Shown piece by piece: positions 17,382 to 25,834 of a stretch of DNA of 64,000 bases; the stretch's first letter is position 1; the number at the start of each line of letters is the position of its first letter. The notes beneath the pieces are model-generated. The model made no database searches, was not told where the DNA came from, and worked only from the letters and a program-made list of their open reading frames with translations. A program made the position numbers and the translations under genes. This stretch comes from Mesorhizobium sp. B4-1-4. Its GTDB lineage: Bacteria; Pseudomonadota; Alphaproteobacteria; Rhizobiales; Rhizobiaceae. The stretch spans positions 558,001 to 622,000 of the forward strand of contig NZ_CP083950.1 in the NCBI RefSeq assembly GCF_006439395.2, in the 5' to 3' direction.

Positions 17382-18692
17382 ATGCTCGTGTCCCAGTCCT
17401 CGCCATATGCTGCAAACGCCGTCGCCTCAGCACAGGAGCAGGCCCTGCTTGAACGCCGCGCCAGGCTGCTTGGGCCGACCTACCGCGCCTTCTACCGCCA
17501 CCCGATCCATCTGGTGCGCGGCAGCGGCGTCTGGCTCTACGATGTGCACGGGCGCAAATTCCTCGATGCCTACAATAACGTCGCGTCGGTCGGGCATTGT
17601 CATCCGCGTGTCGTCGAGGCGCTGTCGGGTCAGGCCGCCACGCTCAACACACATACCCGCTATTTGAGCGAGAACATCCTCGATTACGCGGAAAGACTGC
17701 TCGGCAGCCTGCCGCCGCATCTCGGCCACGCCATGTTCACCTGCACCGGCAGCGAGGCCAACGACCTTGCCATCCGCATCGCCCAGCATTCGAGTGGCGG
17801 CACTGGCGTCATCATCACCGACTTCGCCTATCACGGCGCGACGATCGCGACCGCGCAGCTGTCGCCGGCGGCGGTCGGGGCCAAGGGCGTGCCGGCACAG
17901 CACAGGACCGTGGCAGCGCCGGACACATTCCGCGACCATGGCCGCGCCGCGCATGATTTCGCCAGGAATGTCGCCGCCGCCATCGAGGATATGCGCGCGC
18001 AGAATATCCGCCCGGCCGCGCTGCTGCTCGACTCGGCCTTTTCCAGCGACGGCATTTTCTTCCCCGAAGCTTCTGTCATGCGCGAGGCGGCGGATCACGT
18101 CAGAAAGGCCGGCGGCATCGTCATCGCCGACGAGGTCCAGTCCGGCTTCGGCCGGCTCGGCCAAGGCATGTGGGGCTTCGCCAATTACGGCCTCGAGCCC
18201 GATATCGTCACCATGGGCAAGCCGATCGGCGACGGGCATCCGATAGGTGCGGTGATCGTGCGGCCTCAGCTCGTCTCCTCTTTCGGCTCGAACACCGGCT
18301 ACTTCAACACGTTCGGCGGCAATCCGGTCGCCGCCGCCGTCGGCATCGCCGTGCTCGAGGTGATCGAAGGCGAGGGGCTGATCGAGAATGCACGGACGGT
18401 CGGCGCCTATACGCGCGACTTGCTCGATTCCTTGCAAGGCCGCCACAGCATGGTCGCCAACGTCAGGCACAACGGCCTCTATTTCGGCGTCGAGTTGACG
18501 GCGGGGAGCGATGAGGCGCTGGCTGCCAGCAAGACCTCTTCCGTCGTCGAAGCGATGCGCGAGGATGGCGTGCTGATCTCGTCGTGCGGTCCGCGCGGCA
18601 ATGTGCTGAAAATCAGGCCGCCGCTGCCGTTCGCCCGTGACAATGCCGAGCAGCTGGCCGAGACGCTCGATCGCGCCTTGTCGAACTGGTGA
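17382..18692 (+). CDS. Class III PLP aminotransferase or phospholyase
   Basis: 436 residues. Class III fold: substrate region near HLVRGSGVWLYDVHGRKFLDAYNNVASVGH, cofactor loop GSEANDLAIRIAQ, the aspartate contacting the pyridine nitrogen in IVIADEVQSGFGRLG, and the Schiff-base lysine in TMGKPIGDGHP near residue 279. The phrase NNVASVGHCHPRVVEA is characteristic of the AGXT2L branch, ethanolamine-phosphate and 5-phosphohydroxylysine phospholyases. It directly follows the kinase stop; GTG at 17388 is an alternative start with better spacing to the GGAG. A simple omega-aminotransferase role cannot be excluded. Confidence 0.82.
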   Translation: MLVSQSSPYAANAVASAQEQALLERRARLLGPTYRAFYRHPIHLVRGSGVWLYDVHGRKFLDAYNNVASVGHCHPRVVEALSGQAATLNTHTRYLSENILDYAERLLGSLPPHLGHAMFTCTGSEANDLAIRIAQHSSGGTGVIITDFAYHGATIATAQLSPAAVGAKGVPAQHRTVAAPDTFRDHGRAAHDFARNVAAAIEDMRAQNIRPAALLLDSAFSSDGIFFPEASVMREAADHVRKAGGIVIADEVQSGFGRLGQGMWGFANYGLEPDIVTMGKPIGDGHPIGAVIVRPQLVSSFGSNTGYFNTFGGNPVAAAVGIAVLEVIEGEGLIENARTVGAYTRDLLDSLQGRHSMVANVRHNGLYFGVELTAGSDEALAASKTSSVVEAMREDGVLISSCGPRGNVLKIRPPLPFARDNAEQLAETLDRALSNW

Positions 18693-18708
18693 CCAGAGCG
18701 GGCCGCGC

Positions 18709-19365
18709 ATGCTGAAGCTCGAACATCAAACCCTGAATGATCGCGCCTATGGCGCGCTCAAGCAGGAGTTGATTTCAGGCGGCTTCAGCCCGGGCCAGAC
18801 GCTCGTCATCCGCAAGCTCGCCGAGACGTTCGGCATCTCGACGACACCGATCCGCGAGGCGCTGCAAAGGCTGGTCGCCGAACGGCTGCTCGAGATGCAG
18901 AACAACCGCTCGATCATTGTGCCGTTGCTGTCGGCCCCTGCTTTCGAGGAACTGACCCATATCCGTATCGCGGTCGAAGGGCTGGCGGGTGAGATGGCCG
19001 CGTCGCTGATGACGGAAGATGGGTTGGTGGACATACAGGCGACGCTGGCCGGCATGCAGCGCGCCATCGAGGCCGGTGATGCCAAGGCCTATCTCTCGCT
19101 GAACGAGGCCTTCCACTTCGCCATCTACCAGCATGCCGGCGCGCCGATCCTGTTGAACATGATCCGCGACCTCTGGGGCCGGGTCGGTCCTTATCTCAAG
19201 CTGTTGATGCAGGCCGATCGCTACATTCCGCGGTCGAACGACGCGCATCGCAGGATCGTTGCCGCCTTGGAGCAGCGCAATGGCCCCGCCGTTCGGGTTT
19301 CGCTCGAACAGGACATCGCAATGGCCGCCGCGGTTCTTTCCGAAAATCTTCGCACGGCGCGCTGA
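18709..19365 (+). CDS. GntR family regulator, FCD subfamily
   Basis: 218 residues. N-terminal winged helix (LNDRAYGALKQELISGGFSPGQTLVIRKLAETFGISTTPIREALQRL) and C-terminal FCD effector domain with metal-type histidines (LNEAFHFAIYQHAG, then NDAHRRIVAALEQRN). It is the last gene of the run from the M20 gene, 16 bases after the aminotransferase, so it most likely controls that operon in response to a pathway acid. ATG at 18709 gives a family-length N-terminus. Confidence 0.9.
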   Translation: MLKLEHQTLNDRAYGALKQELISGGFSPGQTLVIRKLAETFGISTTPIREALQRLVAERLLEMQNNRSIIVPLLSAPAFEELTHIRIAVEGLAGEMAASLMTEDGLVDIQATLAGMQRAIEAGDAKAYLSLNEAFHFAIYQHAGAPILLNMIRDLWGRVGPYLKLLMQADRYIPRSNDAHRRIVAALEQRNGPAVRVSLEQDIAMAAAVLSENLRTAR

Positions 19366-19387
19366 TTGCAGGGCAGGCGCGGCCGGC

Positions 19388-20692
19388 TTATGCCGTCTCG
19401 TCCATCCGGTCGCGCAGAATGCTCCAGCCGAGCAGCATGTTGGGCGCATGCCGCAGCAGGGCGTGGAACGGGATCGGCGCCGGCGGCGCGAAAGGCAGCG
19501 GCAGGTCGCCGGCGTCGGTTCCAGCGGCCCAATCGGCCAGTACCTTGCCCATCGCCGTCGTCATGGCGATGCCGCGTCCATTGCAGGCACGGCCGGCGAT
19601 CAGGCCGGGGCCGAGATCCAGGATGTGCGGCAGGAAATCCGGTTCGACCGCTGCCATTCCCGACCAGCTATAGGCAAGCGGCGGCAGGTCGGGCAGATCG
19701 AGGTGCTCGGCGAGCCGCCGCCAGATCGTTTGCGGAACGCGCGTGTCGGCACCGGCGCTCAGAATATGCATGCCGCCGCTGATCAGTCGGTTGTCGGCAT
19801 CGAAGCGGAAGGTGAAGAGATTGCGCCTGGTGTCGCCGACACCCTGCCCGCCGGGAAGCAGGCGCGCGCGGGTTTCGAGTGGCAGGGGCCTTGTCGCGAT
19901 CTGGAAAACTTTCAGCGGAAAATAGGTCCGCTGCAGCGTCTGAAAGAGCGGACCGCCATAAGCGTTTGTGGCGATCAGCACCTTGGCCGCGCGCACTGAG
20001 CCCGATGGCGTTTTCAGCGACCAACCATCGCCCATGCGATCAACCGACGTCACACGTGTCCGCTCGAAAATCCGCGCGCCCGCCCTTTCCGCCGCATCGG
20101 CCAACCCGCGTGCATAGGCGACCGGATTGATGACGCCGCCCGAACGGTCCATCCATCCTCCGACATAGCCGCGCGCGCCGGTCAGCGCTTCCACCTCCTG
20201 CCGATCCAGGGTTACGGCAGGCCGGCCCCGCAAGGCCCATTGTTGCGCACGTGATTGGACCTTTTCGAAGGCCGCCGCCGAGTGCGCCGGCTGGATCCAG
20301 CCGCTCTGTACGGCGTCGCAGTCGATGCCGTGCTGCCGGATCAGGCCGAAGACAAGGTCGGCACTGCCGGCGGCGAAATCGATCAGCCTTTCGCCTCGCT
20401 CCGGTCCGAGATGCGCGAGGATGCTGTCAGGGTCCATCTTGGCGAAGTTCGGCACGACGAAACCGGCATTCCGGCCCGTCGCGCCCCAGGCGATGATCTC
20501 GGCTTCGAGAACCGCGACCGAGATGCCTTTTCCGGCGGCGTGCAGGGCGGTCGAAAGGCCGGAAAAACCACCGCCGACAATGGCGAGGTCGACGTCGATC
20601 TCGCCATGCAGGGCAGGCCGCTCGCGGGGGCTGCGGCTGATGGCGTGCCAGAGCGAGGCGCCATGCGCCTCCTGCCGGACCACGGCATTCAT
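19388..20692 (-). CDS. FAD-dependent amine/amino-acid oxidase (DadA/PuuB-like)
   Basis: 434 residues. N-terminal FAD dinucleotide motif DLAIVGGGFSGLSTALHAAG (about 34-53), the GATGRNAGFVVPN segment, TNAYGG in the middle, and a C-terminal FAD contact ending GRACNGRGIAMTTAMGKVLADW. This is the glycine-oxidase/D-amino-acid-dehydrogenase/gamma-glutamylputrescine-oxidase family, which oxidises a primary or secondary amine. The ATG at 20692 overlaps the LivM-like permease stop by four bases, so it is the last gene of the transporter operon and probably oxidises the imported substrate. The longer frame to 21163 is read-through of the permease region. Confidence 0.85.
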   Translation of the reverse strand: MNAVVRQEAHGASLWHAISRSPRERPALHGEIDVDLAIVGGGFSGLSTALHAAGKGISVAVLEAEIIAWGATGRNAGFVVPNFAKMDPDSILAHLGPERGERLIDFAAGSADLVFGLIRQHGIDCDAVQSGWIQPAHSAAAFEKVQSRAQQWALRGRPAVTLDRQEVEALTGARGYVGGWMDRSGGVINPVAYARGLADAAERAGARIFERTRVTSVDRMGDGWSLKTPSGSVRAAKVLIATNAYGGPLFQTLQRTYFPLKVFQIATRPLPLETRARLLPGGQGVGDTRRNLFTFRFDADNRLISGGMHILSAGADTRVPQTIWRRLAEHLDLPDLPPLAYSWSGMAAVEPDFLPHILDLGPGLIAGRACNGRGIAMTTAMGKVLADWAAGTDAGDLPLPFAPPAPIPFHALLRHAPNMLLGWSILRDRMDETA

Positions 20693-21672
20693 GAGTTGGA
20701 ACTGCTCTTGGCCGCGGCCAGCTTCGCCCGCTTGCCGAAACGTGGCCGTCGTGGCCTGTCGCCGAACAGCCCGTTCGGCCGGACCAGCAGGATGACGCAA
20801 AGCATGACGCCGATGGCGACGATCTGCAGCGAGGCGGCGCGCGCCTGCTGCTCCGGCGGGAACAGCACGCTGGTCAGCGTGCCCGACCCGGCCCAGATCG
20901 CCCAGACCAGGATGCTGCCGATGACGGCGCCGAGATTGCTGCCCGAGCCGCCGACGATCAGCATCACCCAGACCTGGAAGGTCAGGATCGGCAGATAATT
21001 GTCCGGCGCGATGAAGCCGGTGAAATGCGCCTGCAGCGCGCCGGCCAGCGCCATGATGGCGCCGCCGACGGCAAAGGCCTGGACGCGGTAGAAGCGCGCG
21101 CTCTTGCCGAGCGAAATCGCCGCTCGTTCGTCCTCCCGCAGCGCCTTGAGCACGCGGCCCCACGGGCTGCGTGACAGATGCTCCAGGGCGAGATAGGCGA
21201 TCAGCGTGACAGCCGAGACGACGGCAAGGTTGGACAGGTTGAACAGCAGCGGCGTTTCGGCGAGGCTGCCGAAGGGACGCGGGACGAAACCGATGCCGAA
21301 CGGCCCGCCGGTCAGCTTCTGTGCGTTGAGCGCGACCAGTTGTACGACCACCGCGACGCCGAACGTGGTGATCGCCAGGTAGTCCGACCTGAGGCGCAGC
21401 GTGGCCACGCCGGTCAGCGCCGCGGCAAGGCCGCCGACGATCATGGCGCCCAGCCAGCCGACGAGGATAGGCAGGCCGAAGCCGCCCAGTCTTGCGGCGT
21501 CATCTGGCGTGGTCAGCAGTGCGGACGTATAGGCGCCGATGGCGACGAAGCCGGCGAGGCCGACATTGAACAGGCCGGTCAGCCCCCATTGCAGATTGAG
21601 CCCCAGCGTGACCAGCGAGAAGATCAGCGCGGTTGTCAGGAAGAAGGCCCCGTAGCCGACGAGATCGATCAT
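20689..21672 (-). CDS. HAAT transporter permease, LivM type
   Basis: 327 residues. LivM pattern: SLVTLGLNLQWGLTGLFNVGLAGFVAIGAYTSALL, LRLRSDYLAITTFGVAVV, loop LREDERAAISLGKSARFYRVQAF, and LTFQVWVMLIVGGSGSNLGAVIGSILV. A lysine/serine tail follows the last membrane segment. ATGA overlaps at both ends couple it to the oxidase and the LivH-type gene. Confidence 0.92.
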   Translation of the reverse strand: MIDLVGYGAFFLTTALIFSLVTLGLNLQWGLTGLFNVGLAGFVAIGAYTSALLTTPDDAARLGGFGLPILVGWLGAMIVGGLAAALTGVATLRLRSDYLAITTFGVAVVVQLVALNAQKLTGGPFGIGFVPRPFGSLAETPLLFNLSNLAVVSAVTLIAYLALEHLSRSPWGRVLKALREDERAAISLGKSARFYRVQAFAVGGAIMALAGALQAHFTGFIAPDNYLPILTFQVWVMLIVGGSGSNLGAVIGSILVWAIWAGSGTLTSVLFPPEQQARAASLQIVAIGVMLCVILLVRPNGLFGDRPRRPRFGKRAKLAAAKSSSNS

Positions 21673-22577
21673 CTTTCCCTCACGCCAAAGAGGCCGATCG
21701 GCCGCACGAACAGCACCGCCATCAGGATCATGAAGGAGACGGCGGCGCGCCATTCGGCGCCGATCAATTGCACCGCGCCGGCTTCGGCGAGCCCGATGAT
21801 CAGGCCGCCAAGCACCGCACCCGGGATGCTGCCGATACCGCCGAGGATGGCGGCGGCGAACATCGGCAGCAGCATGTCGAAGCCCATGAACGGGCGGATC
21901 TGCACCAGAATGCCGATCATCACGCCGGCCACGCAGGCCAATGCGCCGCCGACGATCCAGGTGACGCGCACCACCTTGGCGACATCGATGCCGACGATGC
22001 GCGCCAATGCCGCGTTCTGGCTCAAGGCCTGCATCGAGCGGCCGGTCTGCGTGCGCGTCATCAACAGATGCACGCCGAGCACGAGGATAGCGGTCAGCAG
22101 CAGCAAGGCGATCTGGTCGGGCGTGATGCGGATGCCGAAGCCAACCGGCATGGCGATCTGGATGGCCCGGCTGAAATAGGTCGGCCGCGAGGTGAAGGTG
22201 AATTCGAGCAGGCTCCGCAGTGCCATGGAGGCGCCGAAACTCGCCATCACAACGATGATCGCCTGGCCTTGAGAGCGCAGCCGCGAAAACAGCACCTTGT
22301 CGAGCAGCAGCGCCAGCAGCGCGGTGAATGCCATGCCAATGATCAGCGCAACGATGAGCGGCCAGCCGAAGGACAGCGGCGCGATCGGCGCCACCTTGCC
22401 GAATGTCGCGCCGATGGCGCTGACCACGGCCAGTGTCGCATAGGTCCCCCAGGCCATGAAGTCGCCATGGGCGAAGTTGGAGAAACGCAGGATCGAATAG
22501 GTGAGCGTCACGCCGATGGCGCCGAGGCCGATCATCGAGCCGGTCAGCAATCCGTCGACGATGAACTGCAGGCTCAT
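21669..22577 (-). CDS. HAAT transporter permease, LivH type
   Basis: 302 residues. LivH pattern: GAIGVTLTYSILRFSNFAHGDFMAWGTY, SMQALSQNAALARIVGIDVAKV, MFAAAILGGIGSIPGAVLGGLIIGLAEAGA. Start at 22577 (MSLQFIVDGLLTGSMIGLG) overlaps the ATPase stop by ATGA; the frame extends to 22667 only through the upstream gene. Inner-membrane subunit paired with the LivM-type permease. Confidence 0.93.
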   Translation of the reverse strand: MSLQFIVDGLLTGSMIGLGAIGVTLTYSILRFSNFAHGDFMAWGTYATLAVVSAIGATFGKVAPIAPLSFGWPLIVALIIGMAFTALLALLLDKVLFSRLRSQGQAIIVVMASFGASMALRSLLEFTFTSRPTYFSRAIQIAMPVGFGIRITPDQIALLLLTAILVLGVHLLMTRTQTGRSMQALSQNAALARIVGIDVAKVVRVTWIVGGALACVAGVMIGILVQIRPFMGFDMLLPMFAAAILGGIGSIPGAVLGGLIIGLAEAGAVQLIGAEWRAAVSFMILMAVLFVRPIGLFGVRER

Positions 22578-23341
22578 GTCGCGTCTCCCTTTCCGGCCTG
22601 TGACGTCTTTTCCGTCTTGAGCGGGCGCTGGCCGAGATAGAGTTCGGCGACGACCGGGTCGTTCCACAATTCGGAGGCGACGCCCTCGTGGCGGTCCTTG
22701 CCCTCGACCAGCACATAGGCGCGGTCGCCGATGGCAAGGGCTGCCTTGGCGTTCTGTTCGACCAGCAGGATGGTGACGCCGGACTTGCGGATGCCGGCCA
22801 GCATTTCGAACACCATGGAGACGAATTTCGGTGACAGGCCGGCGGACGGTTCGTCCAGCACCAGCACCTTGGGGTGGACGATCAGCGCCCGCGCGACGGC
22901 CAGCATCTGCCGTTGGCCTCCCGACAGATTGCCGGCGGCCGTGCGGCGCTGGCGGACGAGGTCTGGGAAGGCAGCATACATTTCCTCGATGCGGGCAGGG
23001 ATCTCGCGACGTTCGAGGATGCCGCAGGCGACCCTGAGATTGTCCTCGACCGACATCAGCGGAAAGATGTTCTCGGTCTGCGGCACGAAGGCGAGGCCAA
23101 GCCGCACCATGGTATGGGCAGGTGCTGCGGTGATGTCCTTGCCGTCCAGCAACACCGTGCCGCCGGTTATCGGGACGAGGCCGGCGATCGCCTTGATGAA
23201 GCTCGACTTGCCGGCGCCATTGGGGCCGAGGACGACGACGATCTCCCCCTTGCTCACGGTGATCGAAGCGCCGCGCACGATCGGCACGCCGGGTTCGTAG
23301 CCGGCTTCGAGATTACGGACATCGAGGACAGTCTCGCTCAC
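22574..23341 (-). CDS. HAAT transporter ATP-binding protein, LivF type
   Basis: 255 residues, with Walker A GPNGAGKSS, VPQTENIFPLMSVEDNLRVA, signature LSGGQRQMLA, Walker B LVLDEPSAGLSP and LLVEQNAKAAL. It starts with GTG, overlapping the LivG-type stop (GTGA). A C-terminal tail of about 20 residues after LYLGQRP is polar and longer than usual. Confidence 0.92.
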   Translation of the reverse strand: MSETVLDVRNLEAGYEPGVPIVRGASITVSKGEIVVVLGPNGAGKSSFIKAIAGLVPITGGTVLLDGKDITAAPAHTMVRLGLAFVPQTENIFPLMSVEDNLRVACGILERREIPARIEEMYAAFPDLVRQRRTAAGNLSGGQRQMLAVARALIVHPKVLVLDEPSAGLSPKFVSMVFEMLAGIRKSGVTILLVEQNAKAALAIGDRAYVLVEGKDRHEGVASELWNDPVVAELYLGQRPLKTEKTSQAGKGDAT

Positions 23342-24138
23342 GCCGCGCCTCCGAGGTAGGCCTCGATGACGCGCGGATCGCGGGCGACTTCTTCCGCCGT
23401 GCCTTCGCTGAGCAACTGGCCGCTCGCCATGACGAGGACGCGATGGCAGAGCCGCGTCACCATGTCGATGTTGTGCTCGATCAAGAGGAAGGTGATGCCG
23501 CGCGCATTGATGTCGCGGATGCGGTCGATGATGACTTCCAGAAGCGTCGCGTTGACGCCGGCCGCCGGTTCATCGAGCAGGATGATCGCCGGGTCGGCCA
23601 TCATGACGCGGGCGAGTTCGAGCAGCTTGCGCTGGCCGCCCGAGAGCACGCGCGCCGGCTGATGGGCGAGGTGGGTGAGGGTGACGAGTTCCAGCAGTTC
23701 GAGCGCCTTTGTCCGGGCGGCTCTTTCCTGCGCCGCCACCCGCCACGGCGTGACGAAGTTGGCGAGCAGCCTTTCGCCGGCCTGGCCCTGCGCCGCCAGC
23801 ATGATGTTTTCGATCAGCGTCAGATTGGGCAGCGGGCGCGGAATCTGGAAGGTACGGCCGAGCCCGCGACCGATGCGCAGGTGAGCGGCTTCGCCGGAAA
23901 CGGGCGTACCGTTCAGGAGGATGTCGCCGCTGGTCGGCAATATGCTGCCGGCCAGCAGGTCGAACATGGTGGTCTTGCCCGCTCCGTTTGGCCCGATCAG
24001 ACCAAGGATTTCTCCTGCTTTGACGTCGAACGAGACATCCTTGACGGCGACGAGGCCGCCGAAACGCCGCACGACGTTCCTTGCCGTCAGCACCGGCGCA
24101 CGGGTCTCTCGCCCTTGCCGTCTGGCTGCCTCGCTCAT
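23338..24138 (-). CDS. HAAT transporter ATP-binding protein, LivG type
   Basis: 266 residues. Walker A GPNGAGKTT, the LivG insert with LGRTFQIPRPLPNLTLIENIMLA, signature LSGGQRKLLELAR, Walker B IILLDEPAAGVN, H-loop LLIEHNIDMV. Start at 24138 with AGAGGG upstream; the open frame to 24294 crosses the operator region and is rejected. It is the first gene of the minus-strand transporter operon, divergent from the GntR gene at 24266. Confidence 0.92.
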   Translation of the reverse strand: MSEAARRQGRETRAPVLTARNVVRRFGGLVAVKDVSFDVKAGEILGLIGPNGAGKTTMFDLLAGSILPTSGDILLNGTPVSGEAAHLRIGRGLGRTFQIPRPLPNLTLIENIMLAAQGQAGERLLANFVTPWRVAAQERAARTKALELLELVTLTHLAHQPARVLSGGQRKLLELARVMMADPAIILLDEPAAGVNATLLEVIIDRIRDINARGITFLLIEHNIDMVTRLCHRVLVMASGQLLSEGTAEEVARDPRVIEAYLGGAA

Positions 24139-24186
24139 CAGACCCTCTGGCCGAAGACGATCGTCGCCGCCTCCTGATTTTTGATT

Positions 24187-24209
24187 TGTGATCACACTTG
24201 CTTTGATCA
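24187..24209. promoter_or_regulatory. Probable GntR operator in divergent promoter
   Basis: A perfect 10-bp palindrome TGTGATCACA (24187-24196) is followed, 15 bp centre to centre, by a second GATCAC-containing site (TGATCA at 24204-24209). It lies midway between the LivG-type start at 24138 and the GntR start at 24266. Position and symmetry suit a dimeric regulator controlling both directions. Confidence 0.5.
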
Positions 24210-24265
24210 CGATATTCGGCTTTAATTTCCTCCGCAAGCCGAAAACGGGCCGAGAACGGAATTCC

Positions 24266-25000
24266 ATGCAAAAGGCTGCCGTCGAAAAGAACAACGAGGC
24301 GATCGCGGCCCAGCTTGCGCCGGTCGGCCGCGAAACGGTGCAGGATCGCGTCTATTCCGAATTGCGGCGCGCCTTGATCGGTGGCCTGTTCGAACCGAGC
24401 CAGGTGCTGACCATCCGTGGGCTTGCCGATGCGCTGGTTACCTCGACCATGCCGGTGCGCGAGGCGCTCGGACGGCTGATCACGGAGAAGGCGCTGGAGG
24501 CGTTGCCCAATCGTTCGGTGCGCGTGCCGCCAATCACGCTCGATCGCCTCGATGATCTCCTGCGGGCCCGCATCCTGATCGAGGGCGAGGCGATCGCGCT
24601 GGCCGCCGCCCGCATGGGTCCGCGCCAGATCGCCACCATCGAAACCATTCTGGCCGAATGGGACGAAATGCGGGCGCTGAAGCACAAGAAGGATGTCGAC
24701 CGCGAAGTGACACTCAACCAGAGCTTTCACTTCGAGATTTACCGCTCCTGCGGCTCGGCCGTGCTGATCCCGATGATCGAGAGCCTGTGGCTGCAATCGG
24801 GGCCATGCATCCGCGTCGCCATCTACGCCTTCTCGGAAGCCGGTGAGGTTGACACCGCGCAGTATCACCGCCGCATTGTCGAGGCGCTGGCCACGCAGAA
24901 CGCGCAGGCGGCGCGCGACGCGCTGGTCGCCGACATCAGCCGGCCCTTCACCTTCCTGCGAAGCAAGCTGCAATCCGCGGCTGGGAAAGATCAGACATGA
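24266..25000 (+). CDS. GntR family regulator, FCD subfamily
   Basis: 244 residues. Winged helix at about 25-90 (VQDRVYSELRRALIGGLFEPSQVLTIRGLADALVTSTMPVREALGRL) and an FCD domain (LNQSFHFEIYRSCG and later YHRRIVEALATQNAQAA). ATG at 24266 preferred, since the earlier one at 24188 lies inside the palindromic operator. Its stop overlaps the DUF3830-like gene by ATGA, so the regulator leads the plus-strand operon and probably controls both it and the divergent transporter operon. Confidence 0.9.
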   Translation: MQKAAVEKNNEAIAAQLAPVGRETVQDRVYSELRRALIGGLFEPSQVLTIRGLADALVTSTMPVREALGRLITEKALEALPNRSVRVPPITLDRLDDLLRARILIEGEAIALAAARMGPRQIATIETILAEWDEMRALKHKKDVDREVTLNQSFHFEIYRSCGSAVLIPMIESLWLQSGPCIRVAIYAFSEAGEVDTAQYHRRIVEALATQNAQAARDALVADISRPFTFLRSKLQSAAGKDQT

Positions 25001-25479
25001 CCTCCATCCGGATCACCGAGCCACGCTCGAAGCTTTCCGTCACGGCTGTGCTGCTGCCAGCGAAGGCGCCGGAAAACGCAGACTTCCTCACATTGTATCT
25101 CGCCACGCCACGCGCCGTCCCAGGCATCCACGCGATGTGGACCGGACCTGAGATTTCCTGTCCGGTTCCATCAGCCGATCTCGAGGGGCAGGCCTATGCG
25201 CGGCCGCTGCCGGCGGAGAACGCCACGCTGACGCCGCAGCCCGGAGATATCGTGCTGTCCTACGTGCCGCCGCGCATGTGGGGCGGCAATCCCAATGCCA
25301 TCTTCGACATCGGCCTGTTCTACGGGCAAGGGGCGCGGCTTCTGTTCCCGATCGGCTGGCTGGCCGGCAGCGTGGTGGCGCAGGTGGTTGCCGAGGAACG
25401 CGAACAGTTCGCCGCCGCATGCGGCGTCATCCGCCGCACCGGCGCCTGCGATATCACTTTCAGCCTGATGGGGGCCTGA
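24997..25479 (+). CDS. DUF3830-like protein (cyclophilin-like fold)
   Basis: 160 residues, no signal peptide. The pattern of a small beta-barrel with WTGPEISCP, ENATLTPQPGDIVLSYVPP, then GLFYGQGARLLFPIGWLAGSVVAQVVAE resembles the DUF3830 family (order: W-x-G, ENxTxxPxPGDI, IxxxYG, GxxxGxxxA). Biochemical role of that family is not established. It is translationally coupled to the GntR gene and followed one base after its stop by the TIGR04076-like gene. Family call is from memory of motif order, so moderate confidence. Confidence 0.6.
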   Translation: MTSIRITEPRSKLSVTAVLLPAKAPENADFLTLYLATPRAVPGIHAMWTGPEISCPVPSADLEGQAYARPLPAENATLTPQPGDIVLSYVPPRMWGGNPNAIFDIGLFYGQGARLLFPIGWLAGSVVAQVVAEEREQFAAACGVIRRTGACDITFSLMGA

Positions 25480-25480
25480 C

Positions 25481-25834
25481 ATGGCTGACGATAGTTTCGA
25501 ACTCTTCGATCTTCGCGTCGAGGCGGTCATCCCCGAAGGCAAGCCGATCTATTGCGGCGCCAAGGCCGGCGACTATTTCGAACTCAAGGGCGAGATGCTG
25601 TCGATGCCGGCCGGACAAGGCTTTTCGATCTATTCGCTCGCCGCCGTGCTGCCGCTGCTTGCGGCAAAGCAGCGCCCGACCCACGCCAATGACTGGATGA
25701 CCTCGGACGCCGAGATCGCCTGTCCCGATCCCAATTGCGCCAGTCGGCTACGGATCGTCAGACTGGCCAAGCGGCGGTTCAGCCATGCCGAAACCACGGC
25801 CGTGCCGCTGCCGAAGGAGAATGACCCGACATGA
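25481..25834 (+). CDS. TIGR04076-like small protein
   Basis: 117 residues. Pattern: KPIYCGAKAGDYFELKGEMLSMPAGQGFSIYSLAAVLPLLAAKQR, then NDWMTSDAEIACPDPNCASRLRIVRL. The GD-x-F start, the YSL..VLPLL centre and the conserved cysteines (CPDPNC) resemble TIGR04076 proteins, whose function is unknown; the three cysteines could bind metal. Overlaps the aldo/keto reductase start by ATGA. Confidence 0.6.
   Translation: MADDSFELFDLRVEAVIPEGKPIYCGAKAGDYFELKGEMLSMPAGQGFSIYSLAAVLPLLAAKQRPTHANDWMTSDAEIACPDPNCASRLRIVRLAKRRFSHAETTAVPLPKENDPT

Noticed and set aside
17427-18710. Long antisense reading frame (427 codons) opposite the aminotransferase gene
   Set aside because: Its composition is that of a complementary-strand shadow of a high-GC gene, with no family motif, and the plus-strand gene is unmistakable.
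20689-22737. Apparent 682-residue permease
   Set aside because: Same artefact: the first half reads the LivH and LivF region out of frame; true start at 21672.
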